From positions 27,636,758-27,700,757 of the forward strand of contig JBBMNZ010000001.1 in the NCBI GenBank assembly GCA_037954325.1: a stretch of DNA of 64,000 nucleotides, read 5' to 3'. Position 1 is the stretch's first letter. Each line of letters begins with the position of its first letter. Position numbers and translations under genes: made by a program. The notes beneath the pieces are model-generated. The model saw only the letters and a program-made list of their open reading frames with translations, did not search any database and had not been told where the DNA came from. Of the stretch, positions 13,501-46,698 are shown piece after piece. This DNA comes from Fistularia commersonii (Eukaryota > Chordata > Actinopteri > Syngnathiformes > Fistulariidae).

Positions 13501-16500
13501 GGCCATGAGCACAAATTCACAAAGAAACTATTTGAAAAAATGATTGCCAGTATTCAATTATAAATTTGGATTTTTTTTTATTTTTTTATTATAAAACCAT
13601 AGAAAATACCAGAATCCAGACAAGATAGTTAATGAAAAGAAAATGGGAGTGACAATATAATAATACCTATCAAATGTTTGATTTATTTATTCCAAGATTT
13701 AATTTTTTTGAAAAATGATTTACTTCTGCTGTTACCTTTACCTTTGCCTTTTTTTTATTCTAAAACCAATAGGAAATAACAGAATCCAAACAAAACAATT
13801 CATGAAAAGAAAGTTGCAGAAATTCAAAGAAATGGGAGTGAAAATATAATAATACCTATCAAATGTCTGATTTCTAAAGATTTTAATATTTTGAAAAAGT
13901 ATTTTGTTTTCCTGAAAATGAAGAATATAATCTGAGCATGAATGAAACGTTTTCCTTTGCTAATATTAATGTTACTCCTTTTTTCCTGCTAAATTGCAGA
14001 CCTATTTTTCCCTTCGGCCGAGTCTTATTTCGTGTTGCTGATGATTTGAAAAACATTCCCGAGGTTTTAAAGCGAAGTCATGTCGCGTCTTGAGTTAATT
14101 CCCGCTCGTATGATCGCCCAGGACGGACGGCGGCATCGCCAAAGGATCAACAATCGGCGTTTTGCTCGACTTCTCGCGTCGGATCCTCATCTTCCTCATC
14201 AACGACGAGCAGCAGGGTCCCGTGGCGTTTGAGGGCCTGGAGGGCGTTTATTACCCTGCCATCAGCCTCAACCGCAATGTCCAGGTAAAACGCAAAAAAG
14301 AATGCTGATAAACACAGAAAGAAAATATTCTAATCGAGGGGGAAAATTCTGACAAAATTTGGATATATTGTCATATATATATATATATATATATATGACA
14401 ATATATACATGACATATATATATTTATAACATGGTTTTATATATATTCATTTATTTATTATATATTATATTTATTTATTTATTTTTTATATGTATTTATT
14501 TATATTTATAACATATTTGGTTGAGAAAAAAAATGAGCGAAAATACTCACATGATTTAAAAGTAAAAAAAAAATAGAATAAAAAAAAGTAGAAATGATAA
14601 GAATTTGGCAGGAAATTCAAGTTCTACAGTTTTCTAATTAAAAATACATTTACTCTGTTATTATTGTACTCTTGGAGTGAGACGTTAAATGTTTGTTGAA
14701 CTTTTCCTGCTTTTTTTTTTATTTTGATTGGGTTTTTGAGTATTTTGGCCAGAAGTGTGCTCTGCATCTCTAATAACAACAACAAAAAAAATGGTTTTTT
14801 TTTTTATTATTATTTTCTATAAAATTTTACTTGCAACCGGACGGAAAATGACTCGTGAGAAAAGGTTTTTGAGAGAATATATATTCAGCCAGTCAGTATA
14901 ACAACATTACGCTTAAACATGGAGAATCTCCAAGCTGCATGGAAGGACAGAACTTTCCCCTCGTTCTATCCGATCGGTTCAGTCGCTTCTCATTACGAAT
15001 GTTTCTCCAGGGTTTCTTCGACTTCCGCGGATTAAACCTTGAAAGAGGAGAAGAAAAAAAAAGACAGAAAAATGCTTAAAAGGCTCAACAAACAGTTGGA
15101 TTTCCTGTTTTCCCCTGAGAGGCTTCCCTGCAGCGAGTGCAGCAGCTCCTCCTGCAGAGTTTCCAGCGCAAACGGCGTGCAAAAACACCCACTTTCACCC
15201 GATTGGCTCAAAAACGATGAATTCAACGTAAATAATGGTCACCGGTTTTTAAAAGGTTTTTAAAAGATGCAGAAAAAAGCTGCTTTTATTTTAATGTATG
15301 ATGTGTTTATATTCTCTTTGAAAGAAATTTCCTCTGAAATCCAAGTCAAACTTATAAAATGGGAAAAAAATAGCATAATTCCAAAATTAATAAGGAAATA
15401 TGAAAAAAAAACTAGTTTAATTCAAAAAAACGGATGATATACATTCTTATGAAGAATACAAAAATAAAACACAAAGTAATGAAGATGTCCAGAAAAAGTT
15501 TTTTTTTTTAAATGCAGAAAAAAGATGCCTTTATTTTAATGTATAATGTATTTATATTCTCTTTGGAAGAAATACAAGTCAAACTTATAAAATGGGAAAA
15601 AAAAGCATAATTTCAAAATTAATAAGGAAATATGTTTAAAGCTCATAGAAAAGTATAGCCATTGTCAAAAAGAATATTCCCAAGTTTGAATTAGTGGTGT
15701 AATTTTCTCATTTCAATTTATATGTATTTGTAACCTTCTTTTTTTGCTCTTTTTTTTCAGATGGATTATTTTAATATTCATGAAAAAAAAACTTGTTTAA
15801 TAAAAAAAAATTAAAAAAACAGATGACATACATTCTTATGAAGAATACACAAATAAAACACAAAGGAAATGAAGATATCAAGAAAAAGGTTTTTAAAAGA
15901 TGCAGAAAATTGGGACGCTGCTTTTATTTCAATGTATGATGAATTTATATTCCCTTGCATTCTATCAGACAAATTTGGAAGAAATTTCAAGTCAAACTTG
16001 TAAAATGGGTACAAAAAATAGCATAATTCAAAATGAATGAGGAAATATTTTTAAAATAGTATAGCAATAGTCAAAAAAAATATTTCCAATTTTGAATTAG
16101 TGATGTCATTTTCTCATTTCAATTTCTATGTATTTGTAACCTTTTTTTTGTTCTTTTTTTTCAGAGGGATTATTTTTAATATTTATGAAAAAAAAAAATA
16201 GTTTAATTAAAAAAAAAACGGATGACATACATTCTTATGAAGAATACACAAATAAAACACAAAGTAATGAAGATGTCCAGAAAAAGTTTTTTTTAAAAGA
16301 TGAAGAAAAAAAGATGCTTTTATTTTAATGTATAATGTATTTATATTCTCTTTGGAAGAAATACAAGTCGAACTTTCAAATGGGGAAAAAAAAGCATAAT
16401 TTCAGAATTAATAAGGTATGTTTAAAGCTCATAGAAAATTATAGCCATAGTCAAAAAAAAAAATTCCCAAGTTTGAATTAGTGGTGTAATTTTCTCATTT

Positions 16501-17777
16501 CAATTTATATGTATTTGTAACCTTTTTTTTCAGAGGGATTATTTTAATATTTATGAAAAAAAACTAGTTTAATTAAAAAAAAAAAACAGATGATATACAT
16601 TCTCATGAAGAATGCACAAATAAAACACAAAATGAAGATGTCCAGAAAAAGGTTTTAAAAAGATGCAGAATATTGGGATGCTGCTTTTATTTTAATGTAT
16701 GATTAATTTATATTCCCTTGCATTCTATCAGACAACTTTGGAAGAAATTTCAAGTCAAACTTGTAAAATGGGTACAAAAAATAGCATAATTCAAAATGAA
16801 TGAGGAAATATTTTTAAAATAGTATAGCAATAGTCAAAAAAAATATTTCCAATTTTGAATTAGTGATGTCATTTTCTCATTTCAATTTCTATGTATTTGT
16901 AACCTTTTTTTTCAGAGGGATTATTTTTAATATTTATGAAAAAAAAAATAGTTTAATTAAAAAAAAAACGGATGACATACATTCTTATGAAGAATACACA
17001 AATAAAACACAAAGTAATGAAGATGTCAGGAAAAAGTTTTTTTTAAAAGATGCAGAAAAAAAGATGCTTTTATTTTAATGTATAATGTATTTATATTCTC
17101 ATTGGAAGAAATACAAGTCGAACTTTCAAATGGGGAAAAAAAAGCATAATTTCAGAATTAAAAAGGAAGGATGTGAAAAGCTCATAGAAAATTATAGCCA
17201 TAGTCAAAAAAAAAATTCCCAAGTTTGAATTGGTGGTGTAATTTTCTCATTTCAATTTATATGTATTTGTAACCTTTTTTTTCAGAGGGATTATTTTAAT
17301 ATTTATGAAAAAAAAACTAGTTTAATTAAAAAAAAAACGGATGATATACATTCTTATGAAGAATACACAAATAAAACACAAAGTAATGAAGATGTCAAGA
17401 ACATTTTTTTTTTAAAAGATGCAGAAAAAAGATGCCTTTATTTTGATGTATAATGTATTTATATTCTCTTTGGAAGAAATCCAAGTCAAACTTATAAAAT
17501 TGGGAAAAAAAGCATAATTTCAAAATTAATAAGGAAATATGTTTAAAGCTCATAGAAAATTATAGCCATAGTCAAAAATAATATTCCCAAGTTTGAATTT
17601 TTTATCTCATTTCAATTTATATGTATTTTTAACCTTTTTTTTTTTTTTTTTTTGCAAATTTTTTTTAAATTTTCCTCCCGTTTCTGGCCTCTTCTGCAGG
17701 TCACCCTGCACACCGGCCTCCCCATCCCTGACTTCTACACCCCCGGCGAGGCCGATCCCACCGGCTCCATGTGCTGA
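571..17777 (+). CDS. trim9: trim9 (partial): FN3 and B30.2/SPRY exons of a brain TRIM E3 ubiquitin ligase
   Basis: Five coding exons are visible: 571-716, 6378-6516, 11730-12033, 14122-14284 and 17700-17777 (TGA at 17775-17777). All have AG/GT borders and phases that join without a break, giving about 275 residues. The first two exons encode a fibronectin type III domain (LEECCTQNNSATLSW to YSKTLLMHTSE). The rest encode a B30.2/SPRY domain (VAWFTFDP, RYDNHPDPAFGVAR, DDKAWAMYVDNNRSWFMHNN, INDEQQGPVAF, LNRNVQVTLHTG), ending GLPIPDFYTPGEADPTGSMC. The order FN3 then SPRY is the class I TRIM layout of TRIM9/TRIM67. In that family the missing N-terminus holds RING, two B-boxes, coiled coil and COS box, and TRIM9 is a neuronal ubiquitin ligase linked to netrin signalling and vesicle fusion. 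Choosing trim9 over trim67 rests on the C-terminal tail and on pygl being next door. Introns are large and filled with tandem arrays. Confidence 0.93.
773..1960. repeat. intronic tandem array, unit about 110-125 bp, roughly 10 copies
   Basis: The motif CAACCTTCAGAAAACATAAG recurs near 773, 865, 974, 1150, 1252, 1378, 1512, 1634, 1756 and 1886, followed each time by AAATAATAAATAAGAAGAAA. Units alternate in subtype, suggesting a higher-order repeat. It lies in the trim9 intron after exon 571-716 and has no coding content. Confidence 0.85.
2160..2630. other. unique, CpG-containing intronic stretch without a recognised gene
   Basis: Short overlapping frames exist on both strands, but none has recognisable domains. 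The base composition is richer in GC than the neighbouring arrays. I see no feature here. Confidence 0.3.
2631..2735. repeat. duplicated 51 bp unit with hAT-like GGCCCGCGGGCC core
   Basis: AGCATACATGTCAAACTCCG followed by GCCCGCGGGCCAGA occurs at 2631 and again at 2682. The phrase TCAAACTC..GGCCCGCGGGCCA..TGGCCC also appears near 52010 and 52990, so it is a dispersed transposon fragment. Confidence 0.7.
2789..3560. repeat. tandem array, about 140 bp unit in an alternating A-B pattern
   Basis: CTCTTCTGCGACCCATAA-type unit starts fall near 2789, 2925, 3072, 3208, 3355 and 3485. Type A units carry GTTGGGAGTAGCGATAGCGG and type B units carry GTTGACAGGAGTCAAAG. The A-B dimer therefore repeats about every 282 bp. 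The fifth unit has an internal deletion. Confidence 0.85.
3610..3897. mobile_element. Tc1/mariner-type MITE, about 288 bp
   Basis: The left end ACAGTGCCTATCATAAGTAT and right end ATACTTATGAGAGACACTGT are inverted repeats and are flanked by TA. No transposase frame is present, so it is non-autonomous. Confidence 0.7.
4170..4371. repeat. poly(A) and (CA)n tracts
   Basis: A run of about 26 A lies at 4171-4196 and a (CA)n tract at 4337-4371, both in the trim9 intron. The frame reading KKKKKK..HTHTHT across them is an artefact. Confidence 0.9.
5007..5420. mobile_element. MITE of the 'GACTAT..AGCGCACCTGAATATAAGCCGC' family
   Basis: The sequence resembles copies near 26150, 29125, 37128, 39546, 40600 and 53345. 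It carries the shared GAGATATTTACACAGAAA interior and ends near a TAGTCCAGAAATTA motif. Family name not assigned. Confidence 0.6.
5495..6080. mobile_element. tandemly duplicated hAT-MITE fragment, two copies of about 260 bp
   Basis: GCGAGTGGAGGT..AAATATCTTCATAAATATTT..GTGACGTTTATTCTGAGCG occurs at about 5495-5760 and again at about 5775-6035. The same interior lies within the terminally intact hAT element at 51314-51981, which identifies its origin. Confidence 0.65.
6562..6603. repeat. (CA)n microsatellite
   Basis: A dinucleotide tract about 45 bp after the trim9 exon that ends at 6516. Confidence 0.9.
6693..7530. repeat. (TGGA)n array with TCGATCGATC blocks, running into (GATA)n
   Basis: About 840 bp of TGGATGGA with regularly spaced ATCGATCGATCTATGG, GGCTGGATCGATCGA and GGAACGATGG blocks. 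The blocks form a higher-order unit of roughly 170 bp that recurs about three times. It ends in (ATAG)n from 7455. The tetramer and 12-mer period leaves long frames open on both strands (WMDG and IHPS peptides), which are artefacts. It lies in the trim9 intron between 6516 and 11730. Confidence 0.95.
7540..8565. other. unique intronic sequence, pyrimidine-rich, no gene recognised
   Basis: Several short frames are open on both strands but none has recognisable domains or bounded exons. A T-tract lies at 8111-8125. Nothing further is seen. Confidence 0.3.
8574..9164. mobile_element. foldback element copy 1, 591 bp, 5 bp target duplication
   Basis: Two arms of about 200 bp (8574-8785 and 8965-9164) are inverted complements around a spacer of about 180 bp. 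The ends are TGTTGAGCCGCATTTTG and its complement ending CTTAACA. A perfect CACCC lies directly on both sides (8569-8573 and 9165-9169). The arms consist largely of repeats of CATTTTGTAATAA. There is no open frame. A second copy lies in pygl intron 12. The superfamily is not recognised. Confidence 0.85.
9170..10475. other. AT-rich unique intronic stretch
   Basis: No exon, repeat array or RNA gene could be supported here. Confidence 0.3.
10478..10867. mobile_element. foldback/TIR element, about 390 bp
   Basis: CTGCAGATGCTAGGTGTGAG followed by GCGGGGTTGCTATGCTAAC (from 10478) is the inverted complement of the end at about 10829-10867. A second matching block inside (GAAAGAGCAACTTTTGGGC against GCCCAAGAGTTGCTCTTTC) extends the arms to about 80-90 bp. 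It has no coding content. Confidence 0.7.
10883..11240. mobile_element. two retroposon tails in head-to-head orientation
   Basis: A reversed tail (ATTAATCCCGAAGGAAATTG, 10905 onward) is followed by a forward tail (CTCTGGCACAGCAATTTCCT then TTCGGGATTAATAAAGTTG) ending in (TTATTC)n. The forward part matches the precisely bounded insert at 38491-38720. Confidence 0.7.
12092..13890. repeat. trim9 intron tandem array, unit about 235 bp, about 8 copies
   Basis: Each unit begins AGTGGCCACAAGCATAAATT and contains ATTATAAACTTGGAATTTAT and GTTTTCCTTCTGCTG. Starts fall near 12092, 12324, 12555, 12805, 13045, 13276 and 13500, with a partial unit near 13740. The array begins about 60 bp after the splice donor at 12034. 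Confidence 0.9.
14355..14520. repeat. (AT)n-rich microsatellite
   Basis: TATATA tracts lie shortly after the trim9 exon ending at 14284. Confidence 0.85.
15240..17620. repeat. trim9 intron tandem array, unit about 370-390 bp, about 6 copies
   Basis: Units share AAAAGATGCAGAAAAAAGAT, CATAGAAAATTATAGCCATA, GTATTTGTAACC..TTTTTTCAG and CATACATTCTTATGAAGAAT. Two subtypes alternate: one with a Tyr-like TTCCCTTGCATTCTATCAGA block and one without. Each unit carries a pyrimidine-TTTTTTCAG that looks like a splice acceptor. The array stops about 80 bp before the last trim9 exon. Confidence 0.9.
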
Positions 17778-18267
17778 GGCTGTGGCGCCGCCGAAACGCC
17801 TCCGAACGTCGCCTCGGAAAGGCCGTCCCTCGTGGCTGCTTGAGTCATAAAGTGTAGATTTAAGGAAAAAAAAAAGGGGTTTCCTTGGATTCCTGGACCC
17901 CATTACTGGCCCACATCAATATATACAAATATATATATATATAATATATTGTATATATACAAATAAAAACCCTCCAATGCCGTCACACAACCCCTAAAAA
18001 ATCTAAATAATACTTATTTCTTCCCCGTAAGATAAAAAAATCCAGATCAAATGTCATTTGAACAGGTTAAATGAGGTGAGTTGGCGTAAAGTTAAAAGAA
18101 TTCGCCTAAAAACGCATTTTATCAGAGGCAACTTCAAATTTCTGATGCGCTGAATGTTTTTCATTTCTTTTTTTTTAACATTTCAAAAGAAATAGGGCTT
18201 ATTTCTAACCATGACAAAATTTGATTCTGGAAACCTCGTCGTCTTAGAGGATATAGAATCTGGGTGA

Positions 18268-18318
<51 letters not shown>

Positions 18319-20091
18319 CCGGTCTGCAGCTGCAAAACAAAAAGAGCAATATAGCCTGAATCTCGGCGGCGGTGGCGGCGGTACAACTGTCGTTTGACGC
18401 TTTTCCTCGTGGCTTTCGCTTCTGTATCGTCTGTTAAGAATATATAAAATTTGGTTTTAAAAAAAAAAATAAAGTTTAAACACATGAAAGTGGGCGCGAG
18501 AACAACAGAACTTGTTTTATTATTTTTTTTCTTTCATTTTTAGCTTCAGGCGACCGAAACCTTGTAGTTTTGTACTACTGTTACTGAAAATCCGCGATGT
18601 ACAGATTAAGTTATTGGTGTTTTATTTTTACGTTTCCTTTATTTGATGTTTAACCGTCCGAGAGAAGAAGAAGAACCTTTTGTCTCACCGACGAGGAGTC
18701 TTTTGGGTTAGCCTTACATCCTAACAGATTCTTGAAAATGTTTTTTACCGGTATTTAAAGACGTGGAGGAAGGCGAGTTTGACCGAAACGTTGCATTTCC
18801 GTCCCGTGTCGGAGCGTCATGGCCGTGCCTTTTCCCTTCCCGACTTCTGAACCATCTGCGAAAAAACTTGACCAGTTCCGGGGGGGTCGGCCAAAAGCTC
18901 ACTTTCTTCCCCTGCGTGAAGTAGCCGGCGAGAAACCAGTCACATGCTAGTTAGCTTAGCAAAATGAATGGTAGTCTATGGTAAATGCTAGCCTAGCATT
19001 TATGCCTGGGATTAAATACGCATCCATAATTTGTATATTATAATTTGTATATTATCACGCGTCCTCCATTTTACCACGGGGGTTCAAATCACAGAAACGT
19101 GTGTCAATATTTAATCTGAATACAACCATTATACTTTATATTAGCTAGCCATTCACCGCTAATAATGCATAGCAGGCGCAGAGCTTGTATGCCCGTAACT
19201 TTTGATATTTTCTTTTCTTTTTCCTGTCAGTCAGCGACGCTTCCGCGGTCTTGTCGTTCGATCTCCAGCGACTTTTCCTTCTAGCCTAGCTGGAGGGCTA
19301 GCTTGTGGTAGCTGATGCGTGCAATGGCGCGACAGATTTAAGGCGGGAACAGACGTTTTTCGAAATAAGATCCGGAAAGTCAAATGACAAAACTACTATT
19401 TGTACCAAGATGGATTTTCTTTACCGGTTAGGGACCGCTGCTCTAGTTGATGAATTGCTTAGCAGCCGTGCTAATGCAAATCAGCAGAATTTGAGTCTGT
19501 AAACGAATCCTCTGCTTAAGAGTTTGTCAGGAAAACAGTTCCAAAATGTCTCGTACTTCTTAAATTTACCATTTGTTAGCGACACGCTAACGCCAAATGA
19601 CGTGTGATCGTCTGCAAACAGGCTACCGTTCGTCATGCTAAGCTAACTAGCATCAGGCAGGTTTCGGCGGGGGGGACCGACCGTCAGTTTCCTCTCCGAG
19701 CTGCTGTTCAAGTCAAGCCATAGCATGGAGACTCCAGCAGGAAAGGGGCGGAGTCACAGGGCGGCGGATTTTGCGATTCATAGGGCTTCACCGACAGTGA
19801 AGATATTAAAATAAATAGCTTTTTTTTTTTTTTAACTTCTCAGCATTCATTACACCTTCATTACGAGTCGACGCTAAGTCGTAAAAACCTCGACGCCCCG
19901 AGATTTATTTAAATTTATCAAACGGGGGTCACAGGCGAGAAGCGTCGCTCGGTATGTCGGTGCATCCCGGAATATTTGAACAACTTCGCTGAAGTTTATG
20001 GAGCGACACGTCAGTTTTTACTCCTTTTTGATCCGCGGTCGCTGGGCGACGCTGGCTATTCTATCAGATGTACATACGTCTGTGCGCGTGC

Positions 20092-20134
<43 letters not shown>

Positions 20135-20365
20135 ACGACCTTGTTCCAGAGGTGGAATGTCATCTGAGCGTTGTTATTATTATTATTATTATTATTATAA
20201 TTATTATTCCGTTTTAATGCAGTTGGATTTACATGATTGTTAAAATGACGCCTCCATCATGACCATGATATTGCTATTATATTATGATTATTTCAAGTGT
20301 TATATGAGCCTCTGTGTTTTCTGTATGTGTGAATATTCAATAAATATCAACAAGGTATGATGATG
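17778..20365 (+). other. trim9: putative trim9 3' UTR and 3' flank with three AATAAA sites
   Basis: No coding exon follows the TGA. AATAAA hexamers on the plus strand lie at 17962-17967, 18469-18474 and 20339-20344. The last sits in mostly unique sequence followed by a T/GT-rich stretch, so a long 3' UTR of about 2.5 kb is plausible. A (GT)n tract at 18271-18315 and a second at 20090-20130 fall inside. Which site is used cannot be told from sequence. Confidence 0.4.
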
Positions 20366-20576
20366 ATTTACATTGTTTATTTTCTGGTTTGTATCTTTGC
20401 TTGTTTTTCCTTATTTTAGAACCCTAAAAGTGTAAAGAGAGAAGGGGAGAAGGCAGAGGAGAAGGTTAGATGATTGGCTGAGGGATTTTTTTTGTCGCAG
20501 AAGGAGCTCCTACTCATAGGGTACAAAATAAGAAAATAAAAATAAAACCATGTTTAAAAAAAAAGGATGCAAAGCA

Positions 20577-22200
20577 GTGGCGTGCAGTCAGGGGAGGCAG
20601 GAGAGGCCGTGCCTCACTTGCTAATCCTGTAAACATATATTTATTAAGTCATTTTTAGCCGGTGCGGCTTATATTCAGGTGCGCTTTATAGTCCAGAAAT
20701 TTATGGAAACAAAAATACTACTCAAAGTTTTTAGCAGCATTGAAAAGGAAGTTGGGTGACACTCAAATCATGCAAAACACAAATTAAAAATTAAGAATTA
20801 GTTGAATTTTTAATTTAGCATTAGGACACCCAGGGGTAGCCTTTGCAGTCATGTTAAAAAAAAATAAAAATAAAATAAAGCCCAAGTCACGAGAAAGACC
20901 AGGCAAAAAAAATGTAAGATAAAATAAATCAGCTGAAGTTTTGTGAAAGGAGAAATGGTTCTGCCCTTGTTCAGGTCGAAGGTCGTTTTTTTATGCTTAG
21001 TGTTCTTTGAAAGGGGAGGGTCAAAGGTAGAATACACTTTTGCTACTTCAGTGTGTTTGTGTGTGTGGGTGTGTGTGTGTGTGTGTGTGTGTGTGTCGCA
21101 GTGAGGTCCAGTCAGGGGAGGCAGAAGAGGCCGTGCCTCACTTGCTTAGAAAGAAAAAAATCAAATTTAAAAAAAGAATTAAATGGTTATATTTATCAGT
21201 GATTTTCACCTTAAAGGTATTTCTCCATTTAACTTCATAAGTTTTAGAATTAAATTAATCCTGAATTTTTTTGAACAAACTCCTTAAAGCCATGGCTGTT
21301 ACTGGGGGGAAACAATCACAATGAATAACTGAAAAGCACTGGATTCAATTTGGCTTAAAAACTTGGTCATCAAGTGAGAGCAACACATTTTCATCAACAC
21401 GGGTGAAAACATTTTCAGTTAAACTTTATTTCTTGGATTTCCACAGAGGTTCACCCTCATTTCTACTCATGCAGAGGCTGCAGAGGCTAAAAGCAAAATC
21501 ACATCGCAAACACTGTTATAACTCAAGACTTGAAGAAACAGGAAACTTTTTAAACTCTCCTATCATGTCAAGTCAGATTTTATCATATAATATAATCTAT
21601 CATATCAGTGAGGTGCAGTCAGGGGAGGCAGGAGAGGCCATGCCTCACTTGCCAATATTGGAAAGAAAAACAATGTAAATTGAATAAAAGAATGAATTGT
21701 ATATCAGTGATTTGCACTTTCGTTGTATTTTTTTATTTAACTTCACCAGTTTTAGATTCAAAACGGCTGGATTTTCACATTAACTGTTCAAATACAAAGT
21801 CGCTAGATGTCGCTAGAAAAAATGTTTAAATACTTTTGCTATATGAACTAATGTACAGTGTTTCTTGTCAACAACTGTGTGTGTGTTACGAGTGTCTTTT
21901 ACCGCGCGATCATAAAACGTCTGCAAAGAGCCTCTAAGTGAGGCACGCAGTTCTCCTGCCTCATGCTAGGGGGCGCTGGTGATCCTCGCTTTTCTTTCAA
22001 AGAGGTGGATCACATATCCAAACTTTGACAATTTTGTGGACTCACTGGACTTCATTTATAAGTAAAGGTAAGACCAGAATAACTTTTTTTTACTTTTTTA
22101 ACATAACACGTTAACTGCAGCCTATAAAATGGTGAATAAGCTCCTCTGTAGGCTTCATATGTTTGTAAATATCATTGTGATGAAGTCAGCGCCTCACCAG
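20577..22200. mobile_element. cluster of hAT-like element fragments (CAGTGGCGTGC ends)
   Basis: CAGTGGCGTGCAGTCAGGGG and GGCAGGAGAGGCCGTGCCTC occur near 20577, 21100 and 21610. The opposite-end type GAGGCACGCAGTTCTCCTGC lies near 21935. Elements at 36228-36729 and 40158-41105 have the same ends. This region lies between trim9 and pygl. Confidence 0.65.
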
Positions 22201-22243
22201 CCATCACTGATGGACAGGATATGTAGTTCCGGGTTATTGCATT

Positions 22244-22678
22244 ATATACTGCGCAAAAAATAATTACACAACACAATGTAACTCCAAGTCAATCACATTT
22301 GTGTGAAATCAAACTGTCCATTTAGGAAGCAGCACGGATTCATTCAGACTTTTTTTAAAGATGTTATTTGTGTTTTTCCACTTTCATTTGGAGTCCAGAC
22401 CTCTAATTGGGTTCATACTCATTGGACAAAAAAAACAAAAAAAACAAAACAGAAATCCTTGCACCCCCAAATCACAAGGAAACAGGCATCGACATAAACC
22501 CCAACATTCTTGATTTGTTACAAAACATTCGATTTCCGTTGCTCATTTCCTTGTGATTTTGTTGTCGGCACATTCAACTGTGTCAAGAACAAAATATTTC
22601 ATAAGAATATTTCCTTCCTTTAGATCTCGGATGTGTTATTTTAATGTTCCCTTTATTTTATTCTTTTGAGCAGTGTAT
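22244..22678. mobile_element. Tc1/mariner-superfamily non-autonomous element
   Basis: ATATACTGCGCAAAAAATAA at the left is inverted at the right as TTGAGCAGTGTAT, next to a GTTCCCTTTATTTT block. The interior AACTCCAAGTCAATCACA is a familiar fish repeat. No transposase frame is present. Confidence 0.6.
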
Positions 22679-22819
22679 TAACACTGAATCCGTACAGGAA
22701 AAAAAAAAAGAATGCACATGAATGCAAAAAAAAAAAAAAAAAAAAAAAACAGTAGAAAATTGTATAAACAGTAAAAAAAAAAAGAAATCTGCAAAAAAAA
22801 TGCAGAAAAAAATTGGCTA

Positions 22820-23864
22820 CTAAATAAGAAGAATAAGAATAAGAATAACTTTATTCATCCCGAAGGCAATTGTTGTGCCGGGGATTAAAGAAAAACCTAA
22901 CAATAATAACTAACATTAGAAAATTTTTAATAACAGTAAAAAAAATAAAAAAAAAAATCAGAAAAAAATCAGAAAAAATGCAGAAAAAATTGGAAGTGAA
23001 ATATGAAGAATAAGAATTAGAACAACTTTATTTATCCCGAAGGAAATCGTTGTGCCAGGGGTTACAAAAAAACATAACAATAATAAATAACTGTAAAAAC
23101 TGTATAAACAGTAAAATAAATAAATAAACAAATAATTAAAAATCAGCAAAAAAAATGCAGAAAAAAAATTAGCATTAAAATAAGAAGAATAAGAACACCT
23201 TTATTTATCCCGAAGGAAATTGTTGTGCCAGGGGTTACAAAAAAACATAACAATAATAAATGATAGTAGAAAATTGTGTAAACAGTAAAAAAAAAAAAAA
23301 ATTGGCATTAAAATAAGAAGAATAAGAATGAGAAGAACTTAATTCATAGCGAAGGAAATTGTTGTGCCGGGGTTACAAGAAAAACATAACAATAATAAAT
23401 AACAGTAGAAAATTGTATAAACAGTAACAAAAAAAATCTGCAAAAAAATTGGAAGTAAAATAAGAAGAATAAGAACACCTTTATTTATCCCAAAGCAAAT
23501 TCTTGTGCCGGGGTTACAAGAAAAGCATAACAATGATAAATAACAGTAGAAAATTTTATAAACCCTAAAAAAAAAATCTGCAAAAAAATTGGCATTTAAA
23601 TAAGAAGAATAAGAATAAGAACAATTTTATTTTTCCTGAAGGAAATTGTTGTGCCGGGGTTACAAGAAAAACATAAGAATAATAAATAACAGTAGAAAAT
23701 TGTATAAACAGTAAAAAAAAAAAAAAAATCAGAAAAAAATTGGCTTTAAAATAAGAAGAATAAGAAGAATAAGAACTTTATTTATACCGAAGGAAATTGT
23801 TGTGTGTGCCGGGGTTACAAGAAAAACATAACAATACTAAATAATAATAAAAAATTGTATAAAC

Positions 23865-23905
<41 letters not shown>

Positions 23906-23940
23906 TAAGATATACAAATAAACTATAAAGTGTCTCAAGT
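22820..23940. repeat. tandem array of retroposon 3' tails, 7 copies of about 145-175 bp
   Basis: AATAAGAAGAATAAGAA, then ACTTTATTTATCCCGAAGGA and AAATTGTTGTGCCGGGGTTA repeat near 22826, 23006, 23181, 23316, 23459, 23604 and 23750, all in minus orientation. Each is separated by an A-rich stretch with CAGTAAAAAAA. Elsewhere in the window this tail occurs singly, so here it has been amplified in tandem. Confidence 0.85.
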
Positions 23941-24186
23941 AACAAGTGAAGACTAGAAGACTATAAAGTGTCTTAAGTACTGAGTGAAAGATAATCGTGC
24001 ACAAGAGTATGAAAAAGTATTGTACATGTCGCTGTTATGACTTGAAAAATGAAAATATTCTCTGCTGGAGCAAACGAAATGCGACCAGATTCGTATATTA
24101 CCTACTTTTCAAACGAATTTCTCTTCCTTGTTGGTGTTTTCGGACCTCCCTTGCTTCCCTTCTCCTCCCCCCGCCTGCAGGAACCA

Positions 24187-24333
24187 ATGAAGAGCCGCGC
24201 AGGAGCAGCAGGAGGAGGAGGTTCTGCAGGCAACAACCACCATCTTAACTCTGCAGCTGCACTCCCAGTCCGGGATCCGCAGCCTGAAGTCCACCGGCAC
24301 CTTCCCCACCCCCTTCCGACCCACGCAGCGTGA
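24187..24333 (+). promoter_or_regulatory. upstream ORF (48 codons) just before the pygl start
   Basis: An ATG at 24187 opens a 48-codon frame (MKSRAGAAGGGGSAGNNHHL...) that stops at 24331-24333, 17 nt before the pygl ATG. A strong polypyrimidine-AG sequence ends at 24180, so the 5' UTR may be a spliced exon starting near 24181. In that case this uORF would lie within it. The encoded peptide matches nothing I recognise and is probably not a functional protein. It could lower pygl translation. The transcript start is not visible. Confidence 0.35.
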
Positions 24334-24350
24334 GAATCAAGCAGGTCGCC

Positions 24351-46698
<22,348 letters not shown>

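Noticed and set aside
22820..23940. CRISPR-like spaced repeats
   Set aside because: Units are degenerate, spacing varies and the spacers are themselves alike; these are amplified eukaryotic retroposon tails.
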